The notes: generated from the letters alone by a model not told the origin. 64,000 nt of DNA from Mesonia oceanica (GCF_902499555.1 NZ_CABVMM010000001.1:62001-126000); one strand, 5' to 3'; shown: positions 24,703-35,383, numbered from the stretch's first letter. A program made the numbers and translations.

Positions 24703-26595
24703 ATGTTAGAATTAGCAGGTTTAATCATATTCGGAATTTTAGCACAGTGGGTTGCCTGGAAATTTAAAATTCCTGCAATTCTTCCGTTAATATTAATTGG
24801 TTTAGCTGTAGGACCAATTGCCACACTTTATACAGAAGATGGTACAAAATTAATAGAACCTATTTGGAATGGGGAGTATGGTTTATTTCCCGGGGAGAGT
24901 TTGTTCTATTTCGTATCCTTGGCCATTAGTATTATCCTGTTTGAAGGAGGCTTAACCCTACGACGGGGGGAAGTTTTAAATGTAGGCCCAGTGATTGTCA
25001 AATTGATTACCGTAGCGGTAATTATCACCTTTTTTGGAGCAGGCATTGCGGCACATTTTATTTTTGGTTTATCTTGGCAAATCTCCTTTTTATTTGCGGC
25101 ATTGATTATCGTCACCGGGCCAACCGTTATTACTCCCATTCTTAGAAATATTCCTTTAAAAAAAGATGTTTCAGCGATTTTAAAGTGGGAGGGGATTCTT
25201 ATTGACCCTATTGGAGCTTTGGTGGCCGTATTGGTTTTTGAATTTATAAGTGCGGGTGAAGGGCATGAGTTTACCCAAGTAGCCTTGGCTGAATTTGGTA
25301 AAATTGTACTTTTTGGTTTTACTTTTGGATTTACTTTTGCCCATGCTTTAGGTTTTTGTATCAAGAAAAATATTATACCACATTACTTATTGAATGTGTT
25401 TACATTAGCTACCGTATTAGGGGTTTTTGTATTGGCCGATTTATTTGCACACGAAAGCGGTTTATTGGCTGTGGTAGTGATGGGAATGGTACTTGGAAAT
25501 ATAAATTTACCGAACATTAAAGAGTTGCTCTACTTCAAAGAATCTTTAAGTGTTTTATTGATTTCGATTTTATTTATTCTTCTTTCTGCAAATATAAATA
25601 TTGATGATTTATTATTGATTTACAATTGGGATGCACTATTTCTTTTTGTAGCGGTAGTGTTCTTGGTAAGACCTATGGGAGTTTTCTTGAGTAGTTTTAG
25701 GTCTTCCTTAAAATTCAATGAAAAACTGTTTATTAGTTGGGTGGGACCACGTGGTATTGTTGCTGCGGGTATTGCTTCTTTATTTGGGTTAAAATTGGCC
25801 AGTCAAGGAATAGAAGGTGCTCAGTATATCACTCCGCTGGTGTTTATGATTGTGTTGGGAACAGTACTTTTAAATGCTACTACGGCGAGAGGATTTGCAA
25901 AATTGGTAGGGGTATTTTTAACTAGTTCTGAAGGAATTTTAATTATTGGCGCTTCCTCGATTTCAAGGTTGATTGGTGCTTATTTGAAGAAAAATAATCG
26001 CCATGTGGTGTTAGTAGATAATAACCGCATTAACGTAAGAAAAGCGAAAGAATTGGGATTGGAAGCCATCGAAGGAAGTGTGTATGCCGATGATTTAGGA
26101 AATAATATAGAATTAAATGATGTGGGTTATTTGATGGCTTTAACAGGCAACACCGATATTAATAAAACAGCTATTTCTAAATTTCAGAAGCATTTTGGAG
26201 AAAATGGTTCGTTTAGAGTGGTTTCTTCTGATGAAATGTCAGATCCTGAAAACAACCCACAGGAAGGATTATTCTCACATACCGATGATTACATCAAGTT
26301 AACTGAAGTTGCTAGAAAATTCCCTCAAATTCAAGAAATTGAACTGAATTCTCAAGAACATTATAGTGGTTTAATTGAAATTACAAAAGCAGATGATGAT
26401 ATCATTCCGCTATTCGTAAAAGACAATGAAGGAGATTTAAGTATTATTCCATCAAATAGTCAAGAAGTACAAATTGAAGCAGGGAATATGCTTGTTTATT
26501 TAGGAAAGACCATTGAAACTGAAATACTAAAAGAAAGTACAGATTTAGGAGAAATAGTTTCTAAAGATGACAAAGATGAAGAAGATAAAAATTAA
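24703..26595 (+). CDS. CPA1-type cation/proton antiporter with TrkA regulatory domain
   Basis: Sodium or potassium/proton antiporter of 630 residues. About 12 membrane helices occupy residues 1-395; the core helix has LKWEGILIDPIGALVAVLVF, with the ID-P pattern near the expected ND/DD site, and SWVGPRGIVAAGIASLFGL in TM11 is a strong CPA1/NhaP signature. After that comes a TrkA-N Rossmann domain (about 405-520; ILIIGASSISRLIGAYLKKN with a Gly motif) and a TrkA-C-like part (about 540-610), so nucleotide or ligand gating is likely. The 3' end overlaps the yebC stop codon on the other strand by 4 bases. Confidence 0.9.
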   Translation: MLELAGLIIFGILAQWVAWKFKIPAILPLILIGLAVGPIATLYTEDGTKLIEPIWNGEYGLFPGESLFYFVSLAISIILFEGGLTLRRGEVLNVGPVIVKLITVAVIITFFGAGIAAHFIFGLSWQISFLFAALIIVTGPTVITPILRNIPLKKDVSAILKWEGILIDPIGALVAVLVFEFISAGEGHEFTQVALAEFGKIVLFGFTFGFTFAHALGFCIKKNIIPHYLLNVFTLATVLGVFVLADLFAHESGLLAVVVMGMVLGNINLPNIKELLYFKESLSVLLISILFILLSANINIDDLLLIYNWDALFLFVAVVFLVRPMGVFLSSFRSSLKFNEKLFISWVGPRGIVAAGIASLFGLKLASQGIEGAQYITPLVFMIVLGTVLLNATTARGFAKLVGVFLTSSEGILIIGASSISRLIGAYLKKNNRHVVLVDNNRINVRKAKELGLEAIEGSVYADDLGNNIELNDVGYLMALTGNTDINKTAISKFQKHFGENGSFRVVSSDEMSDPENNPQEGLFSHTDDYIKLTEVARKFPQIQEIELNSQEHYSGLIEITKADDDIIPLFVKDNEGDLSIIPSNSQEVQIEAGNMLVYLGKTIETEILKESTDLGEIVSKDDKDEEDKN

Positions 26596-27353
26596 TCTTC
26601 TTCATCTAAGGCCTCTGCAAGTTCATCGGTTATTTCCAGCGTGTGAAAAACGTTTTGTACATCATCGTCTTCTTCAAACTTATCTACTAAACTCATTATC
26701 TTTTTTCCGTCCTCAATATTTAATTCATTGGTATTGGTAGGGATTCGTTGTAATTCTGAATTTTTCACTTCAATATTTAATTTCTCCAACGTCTCCGACA
26801 TTTTTCCGAAGTCAACAAAATCAGTGTAAATTGTGATAAAATCGTCACTTTCTTCAAAATCTTCAGCGCCACCTTCGATAAGCTCAAGTTCTAATTCTTC
26901 TAAAGTCATTTCAATTTTACCTCGTTCAATGGTAAAAACGCCTTTTCTATCGAAAAGAAATTCTAGTGAACCATTAGTGCCTAAACTTCCCCCATTTTTG
27001 GTAAAAATAGAACGTACGGAAGCAACAGTGCGGTTAGTATTATCGGTAGTACATTCAATAAAAAATGCGATTCCGTTAGGGCCATAGCCTTCAAAAGTTA
27101 CTGTTTCATAATTATCGGCATCCGTACCACTTGCTTTTTTTATAGCTCGTTCGATGGTATCTTTGGGCATATTTACCCCTTTGGCATTAGCAATTGCATT
27201 TCTTAAAGTGGGATTCGCTTCTGGATCTGGGCCGCCACCTTCTTTTACCGCTACGGTTATTTCTTTTATTGCACGGGTAAATTGCTTAGCTCTTTTTTTA
27301 TCTTGAGCGCCTTTACGATGTTTTATATTCGCCCATTTACTATGTCCTGCCAT
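26592..27353 (-). CDS. yebC: YebC/PmpR-family protein
   Basis: Member of the YebC/TACO1 family, which acts as DNA-binding regulator in some bacteria and as a ribosome-associated factor for difficult peptide motifs in others. The protein is 253 residues, slightly longer than the usual 240 because of an acidic C-terminal tail ending AEALDEED. The N-terminus MAGHSKWANIKHRKGAQDKK is diagnostic, as are FEGYGPNGIAFFIE and FTKNGGSLGTNGSL. The convergent CPA1 gene overlaps it by 4 bases; no terminator separates them. Confidence 0.95.
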   Translation of the reverse strand: MAGHSKWANIKHRKGAQDKKRAKQFTRAIKEITVAVKEGGGPDPEANPTLRNAIANAKGVNMPKDTIERAIKKASGTDADNYETVTFEGYGPNGIAFFIECTTDNTNRTVASVRSIFTKNGGSLGTNGSLEFLFDRKGVFTIERGKIEMTLEELELELIEGGAEDFEESDDFITIYTDFVDFGKMSETLEKLNIEVKNSELQRIPTNTNELNIEDGKKIMSLVDKFEEDDDVQNVFHTLEITDELAEALDEED

Positions 27354-27581
27354 AATTCTCTTTCATTTAATTTTCAATAGGTATAACATACTAAAATTCT
27401 TGAATTTTCAAAATATTTATAAAACGGGCAGTTAGTAGAAGTAAAAATGTTAAAAATTATATCCGAAAAATGGAAGTTTAATTATTTCATCTATTTAGAT
27501 ATAGTATTTGTTAATAAAATTTTAATTTTAATATATAATTAGATATATTGCGTCGATAACTATCAAAAATTATATATAATT

Positions 27582-28160
27582 ATGAGAAAAATTACATTTT
27601 TTTGCTTTTTACTTACTTCGTTTTTATTGGTTTCTTGTGATGAGGAGGAAGATGATACAAATGAAGTTAACAATCCTGGTTTAGAAGAAAATGTTAGTAT
27701 TGTTGATGCTTGGGAGCCCACCAATTTGTATTACGAAGGAACAGTAACTATGGATTTACAGGGACAGTCTTTTAGCATGAACCACAGTGCACAATCTGTA
27801 TCTTTTGATGACTTTGTAATTAATATTAATGAAGATAACACTTATAACAGCTCTGGTTCTTATACTGTTAATATAACTATCGAAGCGATGGGACAAGAAA
27901 TTACTCAGCAACAAACGTTAGAAAATTTCTTTGGTACAGGAACTTGGTCTCAGGATGGTTCTACTTTTACATCTACAGATGATGAATCTGGTATTTCAAG
28001 TGAAGCTACGATAGAGGTTCTAAATGAAACTACCTTAAAGCTAGTGATACCAAATTACGAGATGGATCTTTCTAATGCTGAAACTCCAGTAGGATTTCCT
28101 CCAATGGAAGGAACTTCTTCTGTTATGGATGTAGAGATGACATTAGTTAGAATTCAATAA
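27582..28160 (+). CDS. Lipocalin-like lipoprotein
   Basis: A 192-residue lipoprotein: lipobox LLVSC with Cys19, followed by an acidic linker (DEEEDDTNEV), as is typical for outer-membrane-surface lipoproteins of Bacteroidota. The remainder is a predicted single beta-barrel: alternating strands such as INEDNTYNSSGSYTVNITIE, GTGTWSQDGSTFTST and EVLNETTLKLVIP resemble lipocalin/DUF5004-like domains, in which W near GTGTW is conserved. The ligand is unknown. It stands alone and ends at a strong bidirectional terminator. Confidence 0.65.
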   Translation: MRKITFFCFLLTSFLLVSCDEEEDDTNEVNNPGLEENVSIVDAWEPTNLYYEGTVTMDLQGQSFSMNHSAQSVSFDDFVININEDNTYNSSGSYTVNITIEAMGQEITQQQTLENFFGTGTWSQDGSTFTSTDDESGISSEATIEVLNETTLKLVIPNYEMDLSNAETPVGFPPMEGTSSVMDVEMTLVRIQ

Positions 28161-28180
28161 AATAAAGTTAAAGAATAAAC

Positions 28181-28215
28181 AAAAAACCCTCTGAAATTTT
28201 CAGAGGGTTTTTTGT
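28181..28215. terminator. Bidirectional terminator between lipoprotein gene and lepA
   Basis: ACCCTCTG pairs with CAGAGGGT around a seven-base loop, flanked by A6 on the left (28181-28186) and T6 on the right (28208-28213), so it serves both convergent genes. Confidence 0.9.
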
Positions 28216-28217
28216 TT

Positions 28218-30014
28218 CTAATCATTAAGTTTTAAAACGGCCATAAAGGCTTCTTGTGGGATTTCTACGTTCCCTACGGCACGCATTCTTTTCTTTCCTT
28301 TTTTCTGTTTTTCCAAGAGTTTACGTTTACGGGAGATATCACCTCCATAACATTTAGCGGTTACATCTTTACGTAATGCTTTTACCGTTTCACGGGCAAT
28401 AATTTTAGCACCGATAGCAGCTTGTATAGGAATATCAAACTGTTGTCTTGGGATTAATTCTTTTAATTTCTCACACATTTTTTTCCCAATATCATAAGCA
28501 TTATCTACGTGTAATAATGCAGAAAGGGCATCGACTGTGTTTCCATTGAGCAGCACATCTACTTTTACCAATTTAGAAGGTTTTAATCCAATTGGAGCAT
28601 AATCAAATGAAGCATAACCTTTAGAAACAGTTTTTAACCGATCATAAAAATCGAAAACAATTTCAGCTAAAGGCATGTTGAAGCTTAGCTCTACCCGTTC
28701 AGGGGTTAAGTAAGTTTGGTTGACTATTTCTCCGCGTTTTTCAATACACAGAGACATCACCGGTCCTACGAAATCTGCTTTGGTGATAATGGTTGCTTTG
28801 ATAAAAGGTTCTTCTACCCGATCTAATTTGGAAGGTTCGGGTAAATCTGAAGGATTATTCACCAAAATAATTTCGTCAGGCTCTTTATTGGTAAAGGCAT
28901 GATAGGATACGTTAGGAACGGTAGTAATGACCGTCATATCAAATTCACGTTCTAAGCGTTCCTGTATAATTTCTAGATGAAGCATTCCTAAAAATCCGCA
29001 ACGGAAACCAAATCCTAATGCGGCAGAACTTTCCGGTTGAAAAACTAAAGAAGCATCATTTAATTGAAGTTTTTCCATGCACGAACGAAGCTCTTCATAA
29101 TCTTCGGTATCAACGGGATAAATCCCTGCAAAAACCATAGGTTTTACATCTTCAAAACCCGCAACAGCTTCTGTAGTCGGGTTTTCGGCATCGGTAATGG
29201 TATCTCCTACTTTTACTTCTCGGGCGTCTTTAATCCCGGTAATTAGATAACCTACATCTCCGGTTTTTATTTCTTTCTGAGGAAATTGTTTTAGCTTTAA
29301 GGTACCCACTTCGTCAGCACCATATTTTTTATTGGTATTCACAAACTTAATTTGTTGTCCCTTTTTTATAGATCCGTTAATTACTCTAAAAAAAGTTTCT
29401 ACTCCACGGAATGGATTGTAAACGGAATCGAAAATTAAAGCTCTTAATGGAGCATCTGGTTTTCCTGTTGGAGCAGGAATACGCTCAATAATAGCTTTTA
29501 GAATTTCTTCAATTCCTAGTCCGGTCTTGGCACTGGCAGGGATTACTTCAGAACGATCACAACCTAAAAGATCAACGATATCGTCGGTTACTTCTTCTGG
29601 ATTAGCACTAGGTAAATCGACTTTATTTAAAACCGGAATAATTTCTAAGTCGTTTTCTAAGGCTAGGTATAAATTAGAAATAGTTTGTGCTTGAATGCTT
29701 TGGGCAGCATCTACTACCAATAATGCTCCTTCACAAGCGGCAATAGATCGTGATACTTCGTAAGAGAAATCTACGTGACCGGGAGTATCAATTAAATTAA
29801 GTACATATTCTTCTCCGTTGTAAGGAAAATTCATTTGTATGGCATGACTTTTAATAGTGATTCCACGTTCCCGTTCTAAATCCATACTATCCAAAAGTTG
29901 CTCTTGTTTTTCTCTTTCGGTTACAGAGCCGGTAAAGTCTAAAAGCCTGTCTGCCAATGTACTTTTACCGTGATCTATATGTGCAATAATGCAAAAGTTT
30001 CTAAAGTTCTTCAT
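28218..30014 (-). CDS. lepA: Translation elongation factor 4
   Basis: LepA/EF4, a translational GTPase that acts on stalled or back-tracked ribosomes and in ribosome assembly. 598 residues, the normal length. G1 motif [13 protein letters not shown] (10-22), G2/G3 in [10 protein letters not shown] and [16 protein letters not shown]4 NKVDLP, and the LepA-specific C-terminal domain with [22 protein letters not shown] -7-like box TATATTTG lies on the minus strand at 30104-30111, 90 bases upstream of the ATG. It ends just before a bidirectional terminator. Confidence 0.97.
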   Translation of the reverse strand: MKNFRNFCIIAHIDHGKSTLADRLLDFTGSVTEREKQEQLLDSMDLERERGITIKSHAIQMNFPYNGEEYVLNLIDTPGHVDFSYEVSRSIAACEGALLVVDAAQSIQAQTISNLYLALENDLEIIPVLNKVDLPSANPEEVTDDIVDLLGCDRSEVIPASAKTGLGIEEILKAIIERIPAPTGKPDAPLRALIFDSVYNPFRGVETFFRVINGSIKKGQQIKFVNTNKKYGADEVGTLKLKQFPQKEIKTGDVGYLITGIKDAREVKVGDTITDAENPTTEAVAGFEDVKPMVFAGIYPVDTEDYEELRSCMEKLQLNDASLVFQPESSAALGFGFRCGFLGMLHLEIIQERLEREFDMTVITTVPNVSYHAFTNKEPDEIILVNNPSDLPEPSKLDRVEEPFIKATIITKADFVGPVMSLCIEKRGEIVNQTYLTPERVELSFNMPLAEIVFDFYDRLKTVSKGYASFDYAPIGLKPSKLVKVDVLLNGNTVDALSALLHVDNAYDIGKKMCEKLKELIPRQQFDIPIQAAIGAKIIARETVKALRKDVTAKCYGGDISRKRKLLEKQKKGKKRMRAVGNVEIPQEAFMAVLKLND

Positions 30015-30177
30015 AAATCATTATCAAATTGAAAATCGAGAATTATAAAATTTTAATACATTTCTAAAAAAAAATATTAGATTTGATTCTCAATAACATG
30101 TTGCAAATATAGTTTTTTAAAAATCGAAAAAAGAAAGTTATAACTTTTCAGCAAAGAATAATCTAATTTTCCACCTA

Positions 30178-32580
30178 TTGAAGTTTATTAACCCCATTAT
30201 TTTCAGTTTTCTGATAGGAATTAACGTTTGTGCCCAACATACAATTGATGGAAAGGTTACTCATGCTAATGGTGAAGCTCTTGCGTATGTAAATGTAGTA
30301 TTATATCAACAAGCGGATTCTAGTTTTGTAGAAGGTACTATTTCTGAAGAAGATGGTCATTTTCATTTTGAAAATATTGAAAAGGGAAAATATTTTATTG
30401 AAGCAAGTTATGTGGGATATCTAAATTCTAAATTAAGTTTTCTATTAGAAGAGGATAAAAATCTGCCAGCATTGGTTTTAAAAGAAGGAGAGGAGTATTT
30501 AGATGAAGTCAATATAAGAATTAAAAACCCTGAAATAAGAAAGGAAAGTGATCGGATTATTTTTGATATTGAAAACACCAGTCTTTCTAGTGGAGACACA
30601 TGGGAAGCTTTAAAGAAAACTCCCGGTGTAATTAACATCCAGAATGATTTGAAAGTTAGAAATACTTCAGCAACGATTTATATTAATGATAGAAAAGTAG
30701 ATATTACCAAGGATGAACTTCAGCAATTATTGCAAAGTTATTCAGCAGAAAATGTAAAACAAATAGAGGTATTAAGAAATCCCCCTGCAAAATATGATGC
30801 CGGTGATGGTCCTATTATTAATATAGTAACCACAAAAATTTTGGTTCCCGGTTATAAAGGGAGTCTTCATGGGAGTTATACGCAGGCTATTTATGCTAAA
30901 TATAATTTAGGAACGAGTCACTATTACAAAAAAGGGAATCTTAATATTTTTGGTAATTATAGCTTCTCTCCTTCCAAGAGCATAAAACAAGACCAAAGTT
31001 ATATTAATTATATCAACGAAGACAATGAGGTTTTTCAGTCTTGGAGAACAGATTTTGATAGAACAACCAAAGAAGAAAACCATAATGCCAATTTGATGGT
31101 AGACTATGAATTGAATGAAGAAAATACCCTGAGTTTTAGGGCAACAAGCTTATATACTCCAAATAAAACTTATGATAATCAAGGAATAACCAATATTTAT
31201 AATCAAGCGTTTGAGTTAGATTCACTTTTTACCACAAAAAGTCATTTAAACAACGATTTATTAAATGTTGCTTACGACCTTTCCTATCAACATACTTTTA
31301 ATTCTTCTACTAATCTAAGTGCAAATTTCCACTCCACTTATTATAATGAAGAAAAAGATCAGATCATATTTACTGATTATATTAATGCTGAAAACGAACT
31401 GCTCAATCAAAATAGTTTTGCGACCGATGCAGATCAGAAAATAAATATTTATTCAGGTCAATTGGATTTTGAGACTAAATTTGGTGAGTTTGATTTTTTA
31501 AGCGGAATTAAATATGCTGATATTAACTCCAGTAGTTTAATTAATTTTTATAGCGTAGAAAGTAATTCCCGTCTTCTGGATAACGCTTATTTATCAGATA
31601 GATACCAATACGATGAATCTGTCTATGCTGGGTACTCCAGTATTTCTAAAAACTGGAAAAAATTTAAAACTAAGTTAGGTTTACGAGTAGAACATACCGA
31701 TAGAGAAGGCTATTCTATTACTTTAAAAGAATTTAATCAACGATCATATACAAGATTTTTTCCTTCTCTTTATGTAAGTTACGAAGCTTCAGAAGAACAT
31801 AATTTTTCCTTTGATTACGGTAGAAAAATTAACCGCCCTAAATACGGAAGCCTCAACCCTTTCTTTTATTTTATCACCGAAAAAAGTTTCCGTTTCGGGA
31901 ACCCTACGCTAAGAGCTTCCATTAGTAACGAATTCAATTTAAATTATACCTTTAAGAGCAAGTATTCATTTGATTTTTATTACCGAGATAACGGTGAAAA
32001 TGTTAATCAATTGGCTTTTCAGAACAATACTAATTTATTTCTAAGTTTTGTTCAAGTAAACGTTTTGAGAAGTAAATCTTATGGCATCGATTTTCTGCAT
32101 GGACGATCTATAAAGAATTGGTGGTATGCACAGGCCTATCTTTCAGCTTATCATGAAGAAGAAACTTTTGTAGCTTTAGAAAGTAATAATGCCGAAGTAA
32201 CTAATGATGTGAATGGTTTGTATGCGTCAATTTATAATAGCTTGACATTCTCTAAAGATGGAACTTTTACGGGTGATATTACTTTGTTTTATATGTCTTC
32301 TTTTATCTCGGGATCTTATCAAGTAGGAGGTAGATCAAACTTATCGTTTGGACTAACAAAGAAAATTTGGAAGAACCGTGCTGAAGTCTCGCTTCATGTG
32401 GCCGATATTTTTAATGATTTTGCTCCTCAGTTTAATTCTACTTACTTAAACCAAGATAACGGTTATTATGCATTGCCCGAAAATAGATATGTACGAATAG
32501 GTTTTAAGTATAATTTTGGGAATTTCGGTTTGAAGGATAATAGTCGATCTATAAATGCTGAAGAAAGAGATCGGTTATAA
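30178..32580 (+). CDS. Outer-membrane beta-barrel receptor with carboxypeptidase-like domain
   Basis: TonB-receptor-like outer-membrane protein of 800 residues. A signal peptide (about 1-19, NVCAQ) is followed by a carboxypeptidase D regulatory-like domain (about 22-105, DGKVTHANGEALAYVNVVLY), a plug-like region (about 110-215; RIIFDIENTSLSSGDTWEAL and NPPAKYDAGDGPIINIVT), and a barrel of the OMP_b-brl_3 family to the C-terminus. No TonB box is clear. The only usable start is TTG at 30178; no ATG precedes the signal peptide. It is monocistronic and stands near no SusD partner, so it may take part in something other than glycan uptake. Confidence 0.85.
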   Translation: MKFINPIIFSFLIGINVCAQHTIDGKVTHANGEALAYVNVVLYQQADSSFVEGTISEEDGHFHFENIEKGKYFIEASYVGYLNSKLSFLLEEDKNLPALVLKEGEEYLDEVNIRIKNPEIRKESDRIIFDIENTSLSSGDTWEALKKTPGVINIQNDLKVRNTSATIYINDRKVDITKDELQQLLQSYSAENVKQIEVLRNPPAKYDAGDGPIINIVTTKILVPGYKGSLHGSYTQAIYAKYNLGTSHYYKKGNLNIFGNYSFSPSKSIKQDQSYINYINEDNEVFQSWRTDFDRTTKEENHNANLMVDYELNEENTLSFRATSLYTPNKTYDNQGITNIYNQAFELDSLFTTKSHLNNDLLNVAYDLSYQHTFNSSTNLSANFHSTYYNEEKDQIIFTDYINAENELLNQNSFATDADQKINIYSGQLDFETKFGEFDFLSGIKYADINSSSLINFYSVESNSRLLDNAYLSDRYQYDESVYAGYSSISKNWKKFKTKLGLRVEHTDREGYSITLKEFNQRSYTRFFPSLYVSYEASEEHNFSFDYGRKINRPKYGSLNPFFYFITEKSFRFGNPTLRASISNEFNLNYTFKSKYSFDFYYRDNGENVNQLAFQNNTNLFLSFVQVNVLRSKSYGIDFLHGRSIKNWWYAQAYLSAYHEEETFVALESNNAEVTNDVNGLYASIYNSLTFSKDGTFTGDITLFYMSSFISGSYQVGGRSNLSFGLTKKIWKNRAEVSLHVADIFNDFAPQFNSTYLNQDNGYYALPENRYVRIGFKYNFGNFGLKDNSRSINAEERDRL

Positions 32581-32734
32581 CTTTAATTTTCTGTATTTTC
32601 ATTTCTAACATAAAAAATAGCAGTTCAATCTTATTTATTATTTTTGCGTGAAAATTCAACTTCGCTAGTATTTGTATTTAACGAATAATGGAATAAAAGT
32701 TGAAAATCATAAAACAACTAAATAAAATTCAGTT

Positions 32735-33727
32735 TTGGCAAAGATAGGCGACATAGATGTAGGAGAATTTCCGTTGTTATTAGCACCCATGGAAGATGTG
32801 AGCGACCCTCCATTTAGGGCTTTGTGTAAAGAACAAGGTGCAGATGTGGTATATACTGAATTTATTTCTTCAGAAGGCTTGATTCGTGACGCGGCAAAAA
32901 GCGTGATGAAACTGGATATTTATGAAAAAGAACGTCCCGTTGGTATTCAAATTTTTGGGTCTAACTTAGACTCCATGCTCGAATCAGTAGAGATTGTAGA
33001 AAAATCAGGGCCTGATATTATCGACATCAATTTTGGATGCCCGGTAAAAAAAGTAGTTTCTAAAGGAGCTGGTGCCGGTATTTTAAAAGATATAGACTTA
33101 ATGGTTTCGCTTACCGAAGCGATGGTGAAGCATACTCAATTGCCTATTACCGTAAAAACCCGTTTGGGTTGGGATCACGATTCCATTAAAATTGTAGAAG
33201 TTGCCGAGCGCTTACAGGATGTTGGCTGTAAAGCTATTTCTATTCACGGAAGAACGCGAGCACAGATGTATAAAGGAGATGCCGATTGGAAACCGATTGC
33301 TGAAGTAAAAAACAATCCTCGAATGCATATTCCTGTTTTTGGAAATGGTGACGTAAATACTCCTGAACGTGCCGTTGAAATGCGAGATCAATATGGATTG
33401 GATGGAGCGATGATTGGTCGTGCCTGTATTGGTTATCCTTGGTTTTACAGAGAAGTAAAGCATTACATAAAAACCGGCGAACATTTACCGCCACCTACGA
33501 TGAAAGAGCGTATTGAAGCTGCCAGAAGGCATTTACAAATGGCCATTGATTGGAAAGGTGAAAAATTAGGTGTTTTTGAAACCCGTCGTCATTATACCAA
33601 CTACTTTAGAGGCATACCGCATTTTAAAGACTACCGAATGAAAATGGTCACCAGTGATGCCGCTGAAGATGTATTTGCTGCTTTTGATGAGGTAGAACGC
33701 GATTTTGGTGATTATCAGTTTGCTTAA
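32735..33727 (+). CDS. dusB: tRNA-dihydrouridine synthase
   Basis: FMN-dependent enzyme that reduces uridine to dihydrouridine in tRNA D-loops, 330 residues. Recognisable pieces are LLLAPMEDVSDPPFRALCKE, DINFGCPVKKVVSKGAGAGI with the catalytic Cys, TVKTRLGWD, ISIHGRTRAQMYKG and GNGDVNTPERAVEM, in the usual TIM-barrel order, then a C-terminal helical domain (RRHYTNYFRGIPHFK). It fits the DusB branch. The start codon is TTG at 32735 (MAKIGDIDVGEFP). A -7-like TATTTTTG at 32639-32646 lies 88 bases upstream. It converges on the FtsX-type gene with a 4-base overlap. Confidence 0.94.
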   Translation: MAKIGDIDVGEFPLLLAPMEDVSDPPFRALCKEQGADVVYTEFISSEGLIRDAAKSVMKLDIYEKERPVGIQIFGSNLDSMLESVEIVEKSGPDIIDINFGCPVKKVVSKGAGAGILKDIDLMVSLTEAMVKHTQLPITVKTRLGWDHDSIKIVEVAERLQDVGCKAISIHGRTRAQMYKGDADWKPIAEVKNNPRMHIPVFGNGDVNTPERAVEMRDQYGLDGAMIGRACIGYPWFYREVKHYIKTGEHLPPPTMKERIEAARRHLQMAIDWKGEKLGVFETRRHYTNYFRGIPHFKDYRMKMVTSDAAEDVFAAFDEVERDFGDYQFA

Positions 33728-34926
33728 GCTTCAAGTAGCTTTTTAATTCTTGTCGAGCCAATGTAAGAAGCGGTGATGCCTAAAATCGTAATCGTTAAGA
33801 ATACAATAAGTATATTTTTCAATTCAAATAAAACAGGGTAAGGTAAGCTTGGGGTGATCATCACTAAATTAAATTGCTGTTGAAGATAAATAATCATAAA
33901 TCCAACCAATAGGCCAAAAACCCCGCCTATTACAGTGAGCAAAGCTCCTTGCAAAAAGAAAACCCTACGTATTTGATGAATATTTGCACCTAAACTATAA
34001 AAGGTTTTAATGTTGGTTTGTTTATCGAGTATGGCCATGACAATCGCTCCACCTACATTAAAAAGAGCGATAATGATAATTAAAGTGAAAATAAGGTAAA
34101 CTGCCAAGTTTTCCGTATTCAGCATTTTGTATAATTTATCGTTTAGTTGAATACGATCTTTAATGACCACGTCATCATTGAATAACTGTTGAATTTTATC
34201 GCGTACCTCTGCGTCATCTGCATTTTTAGTTAAATCAATTTCAATAGCAGAAATTTCATTTTCCTTTAGTTCAAGTAATTTTTTGGCCAACGAAAAAGGA
34301 GCATAAACGTATTTATTATCCAGTTCTTCATTAATACTATAAATACCAATAACCACGGAAGAAACCGAATTAAAAGCTTCAGCAGGATTGGAAACCTGTC
34401 CTTTTCCAGGCTTGGGAACGAAAATCTTTAAAATATCACCATATCCCGCTACTCCCAACGAAAGTTTACGGGAGATACTATTGCCAATAACTACTTGGTT
34501 TTCATTTTGATGAAGCCAAGTTCCTGCAATAATCGCACTATCTACCGCATTTACCTGTAAATAGTTTTCATCAACACCTTTTATGTAAGAAGAAGGAACA
34601 TTTTTATCTCGAAAATTGAGCAACACCCGTTCTTCAATCACTTTAGAAGAAACTTTAATCCCTTCAATTTTATTTAATTTTTCTTGTTGCTCGTCTTGAT
34701 AGAGGAAATATTTTCCGGTTTTAGGAAGAACTTTTAAATCGGGATCAAACTTATTGGAAAAAGATAAACTGAATTCTTTTAGTCCCGAAAAACCTGAAAG
34801 TACAATAAATAAAGCCATCGCCCCGGCAAAAACACCAATAGCAGCAATAAGCGTAATAATATTTATCGCATTATTCTTGCTTTTGGTAAATAAGTAGCGT
34901 TTGGCAATGTAGTAGGAAAAATTCAA
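33724..34926 (-). CDS. FtsX-type ABC transporter permease (LolC/LolE-like)
   Basis: Four-helix permease of the MacB/FtsX/LolCE class, 400 residues. Helix 1 (about 20-45, ITLIAAIGVFAGAMALFIVL), a large periplasmic MacB_PCD domain (about 46-270), then three C-terminal helices (about 278-395; FTLIIIIALFNVGGAIVMAI and QGALLTVIGGVFGLLVGF). The N-terminus MNFSYYIAKRYLFTKSKNNA is the usual start of Bacteroidota LolCE-like proteins. These normally work with a separate LolD-type ATPase, which is not next to it here. It follows rbfA by 1 base in the same transcript. A role in lipoprotein release is inferred by family. Confidence 0.85.
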   Translation of the reverse strand: MNFSYYIAKRYLFTKSKNNAINIITLIAAIGVFAGAMALFIVLSGFSGLKEFSLSFSNKFDPDLKVLPKTGKYFLYQDEQQEKLNKIEGIKVSSKVIEERVLLNFRDKNVPSSYIKGVDENYLQVNAVDSAIIAGTWLHQNENQVVIGNSISRKLSLGVAGYGDILKIFVPKPGKGQVSNPAEAFNSVSSVVIGIYSINEELDNKYVYAPFSLAKKLLELKENEISAIEIDLTKNADDAEVRDKIQQLFNDDVVIKDRIQLNDKLYKMLNTENLAVYLIFTLIIIIALFNVGGAIVMAILDKQTNIKTFYSLGANIHQIRRVFFLQGALLTVIGGVFGLLVGFMIIYLQQQFNLVMITPSLPYPVLFELKNILIVFLTITILGITASYIGSTRIKKLLEA

Positions 34927-34927
34927 C

Positions 34928-35323
34928 TTAAGATTTTTTACGCTTGTCTAATAGGTCTGGATTTTCAATTGGATTTTCTTCCCCTTTTACGGCCTCTTCA
35001 ATTTTTTCAATATATTCTAATGAATCGTCTAAATACAAGTTTAGATCAGGCATTTTTCGCAACTGGTTTTTGGTTCGTTGCGCTAGTTGATGCTTTAACT
35101 GGGGAGCAATACTTTTTAATTCTTCGAGTAAGCCTTTGGCATCTTTAGCAGGAAAGATGCTAATGTAGGCTTTTGCAATCGATAAATCTGTAGTCACTTT
35201 TACCTTAGAAACCGAAACAATAATCCCGGTTAGATTATTTCTTTTTAATTCTTGCTGAATAACATCGGCAAGATCACGTTGTAAAACGCCGCCAATTTTT
35301 TTCTGTCTATTTGTCTCTTCCAT
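34928..35323 (-). CDS. rbfA: Ribosome-binding factor A
   Basis: Small KH-type 30S assembly factor that promotes 16S rRNA 5' end maturation, 131 residues. The N-terminus RQKKIGGVLQRDLADVIQQE, the central VSVSKVKVTTDLSIAKAYIS and the late LRKMPDLNLYLDDSLEYIEK match the family in order. The C-terminus has a Lys-rich tail. It leads a two-gene transcript with the FtsX-type permease, a pairing common in Bacteroidota. Confidence 0.94.
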   Translation of the reverse strand: MEETNRQKKIGGVLQRDLADVIQQELKRNNLTGIIVSVSKVKVTTDLSIAKAYISIFPAKDAKGLLEELKSIAPQLKHQLAQRTKNQLRKMPDLNLYLDDSLEYIEKIEEAVKGEENPIENPDLLDKRKKS

Positions 35324-35383
35324 AGCACAAAAATAGATTATTTAAAAGGATTTATTATTTTGCTGCTATAAAATTTACTAAAA

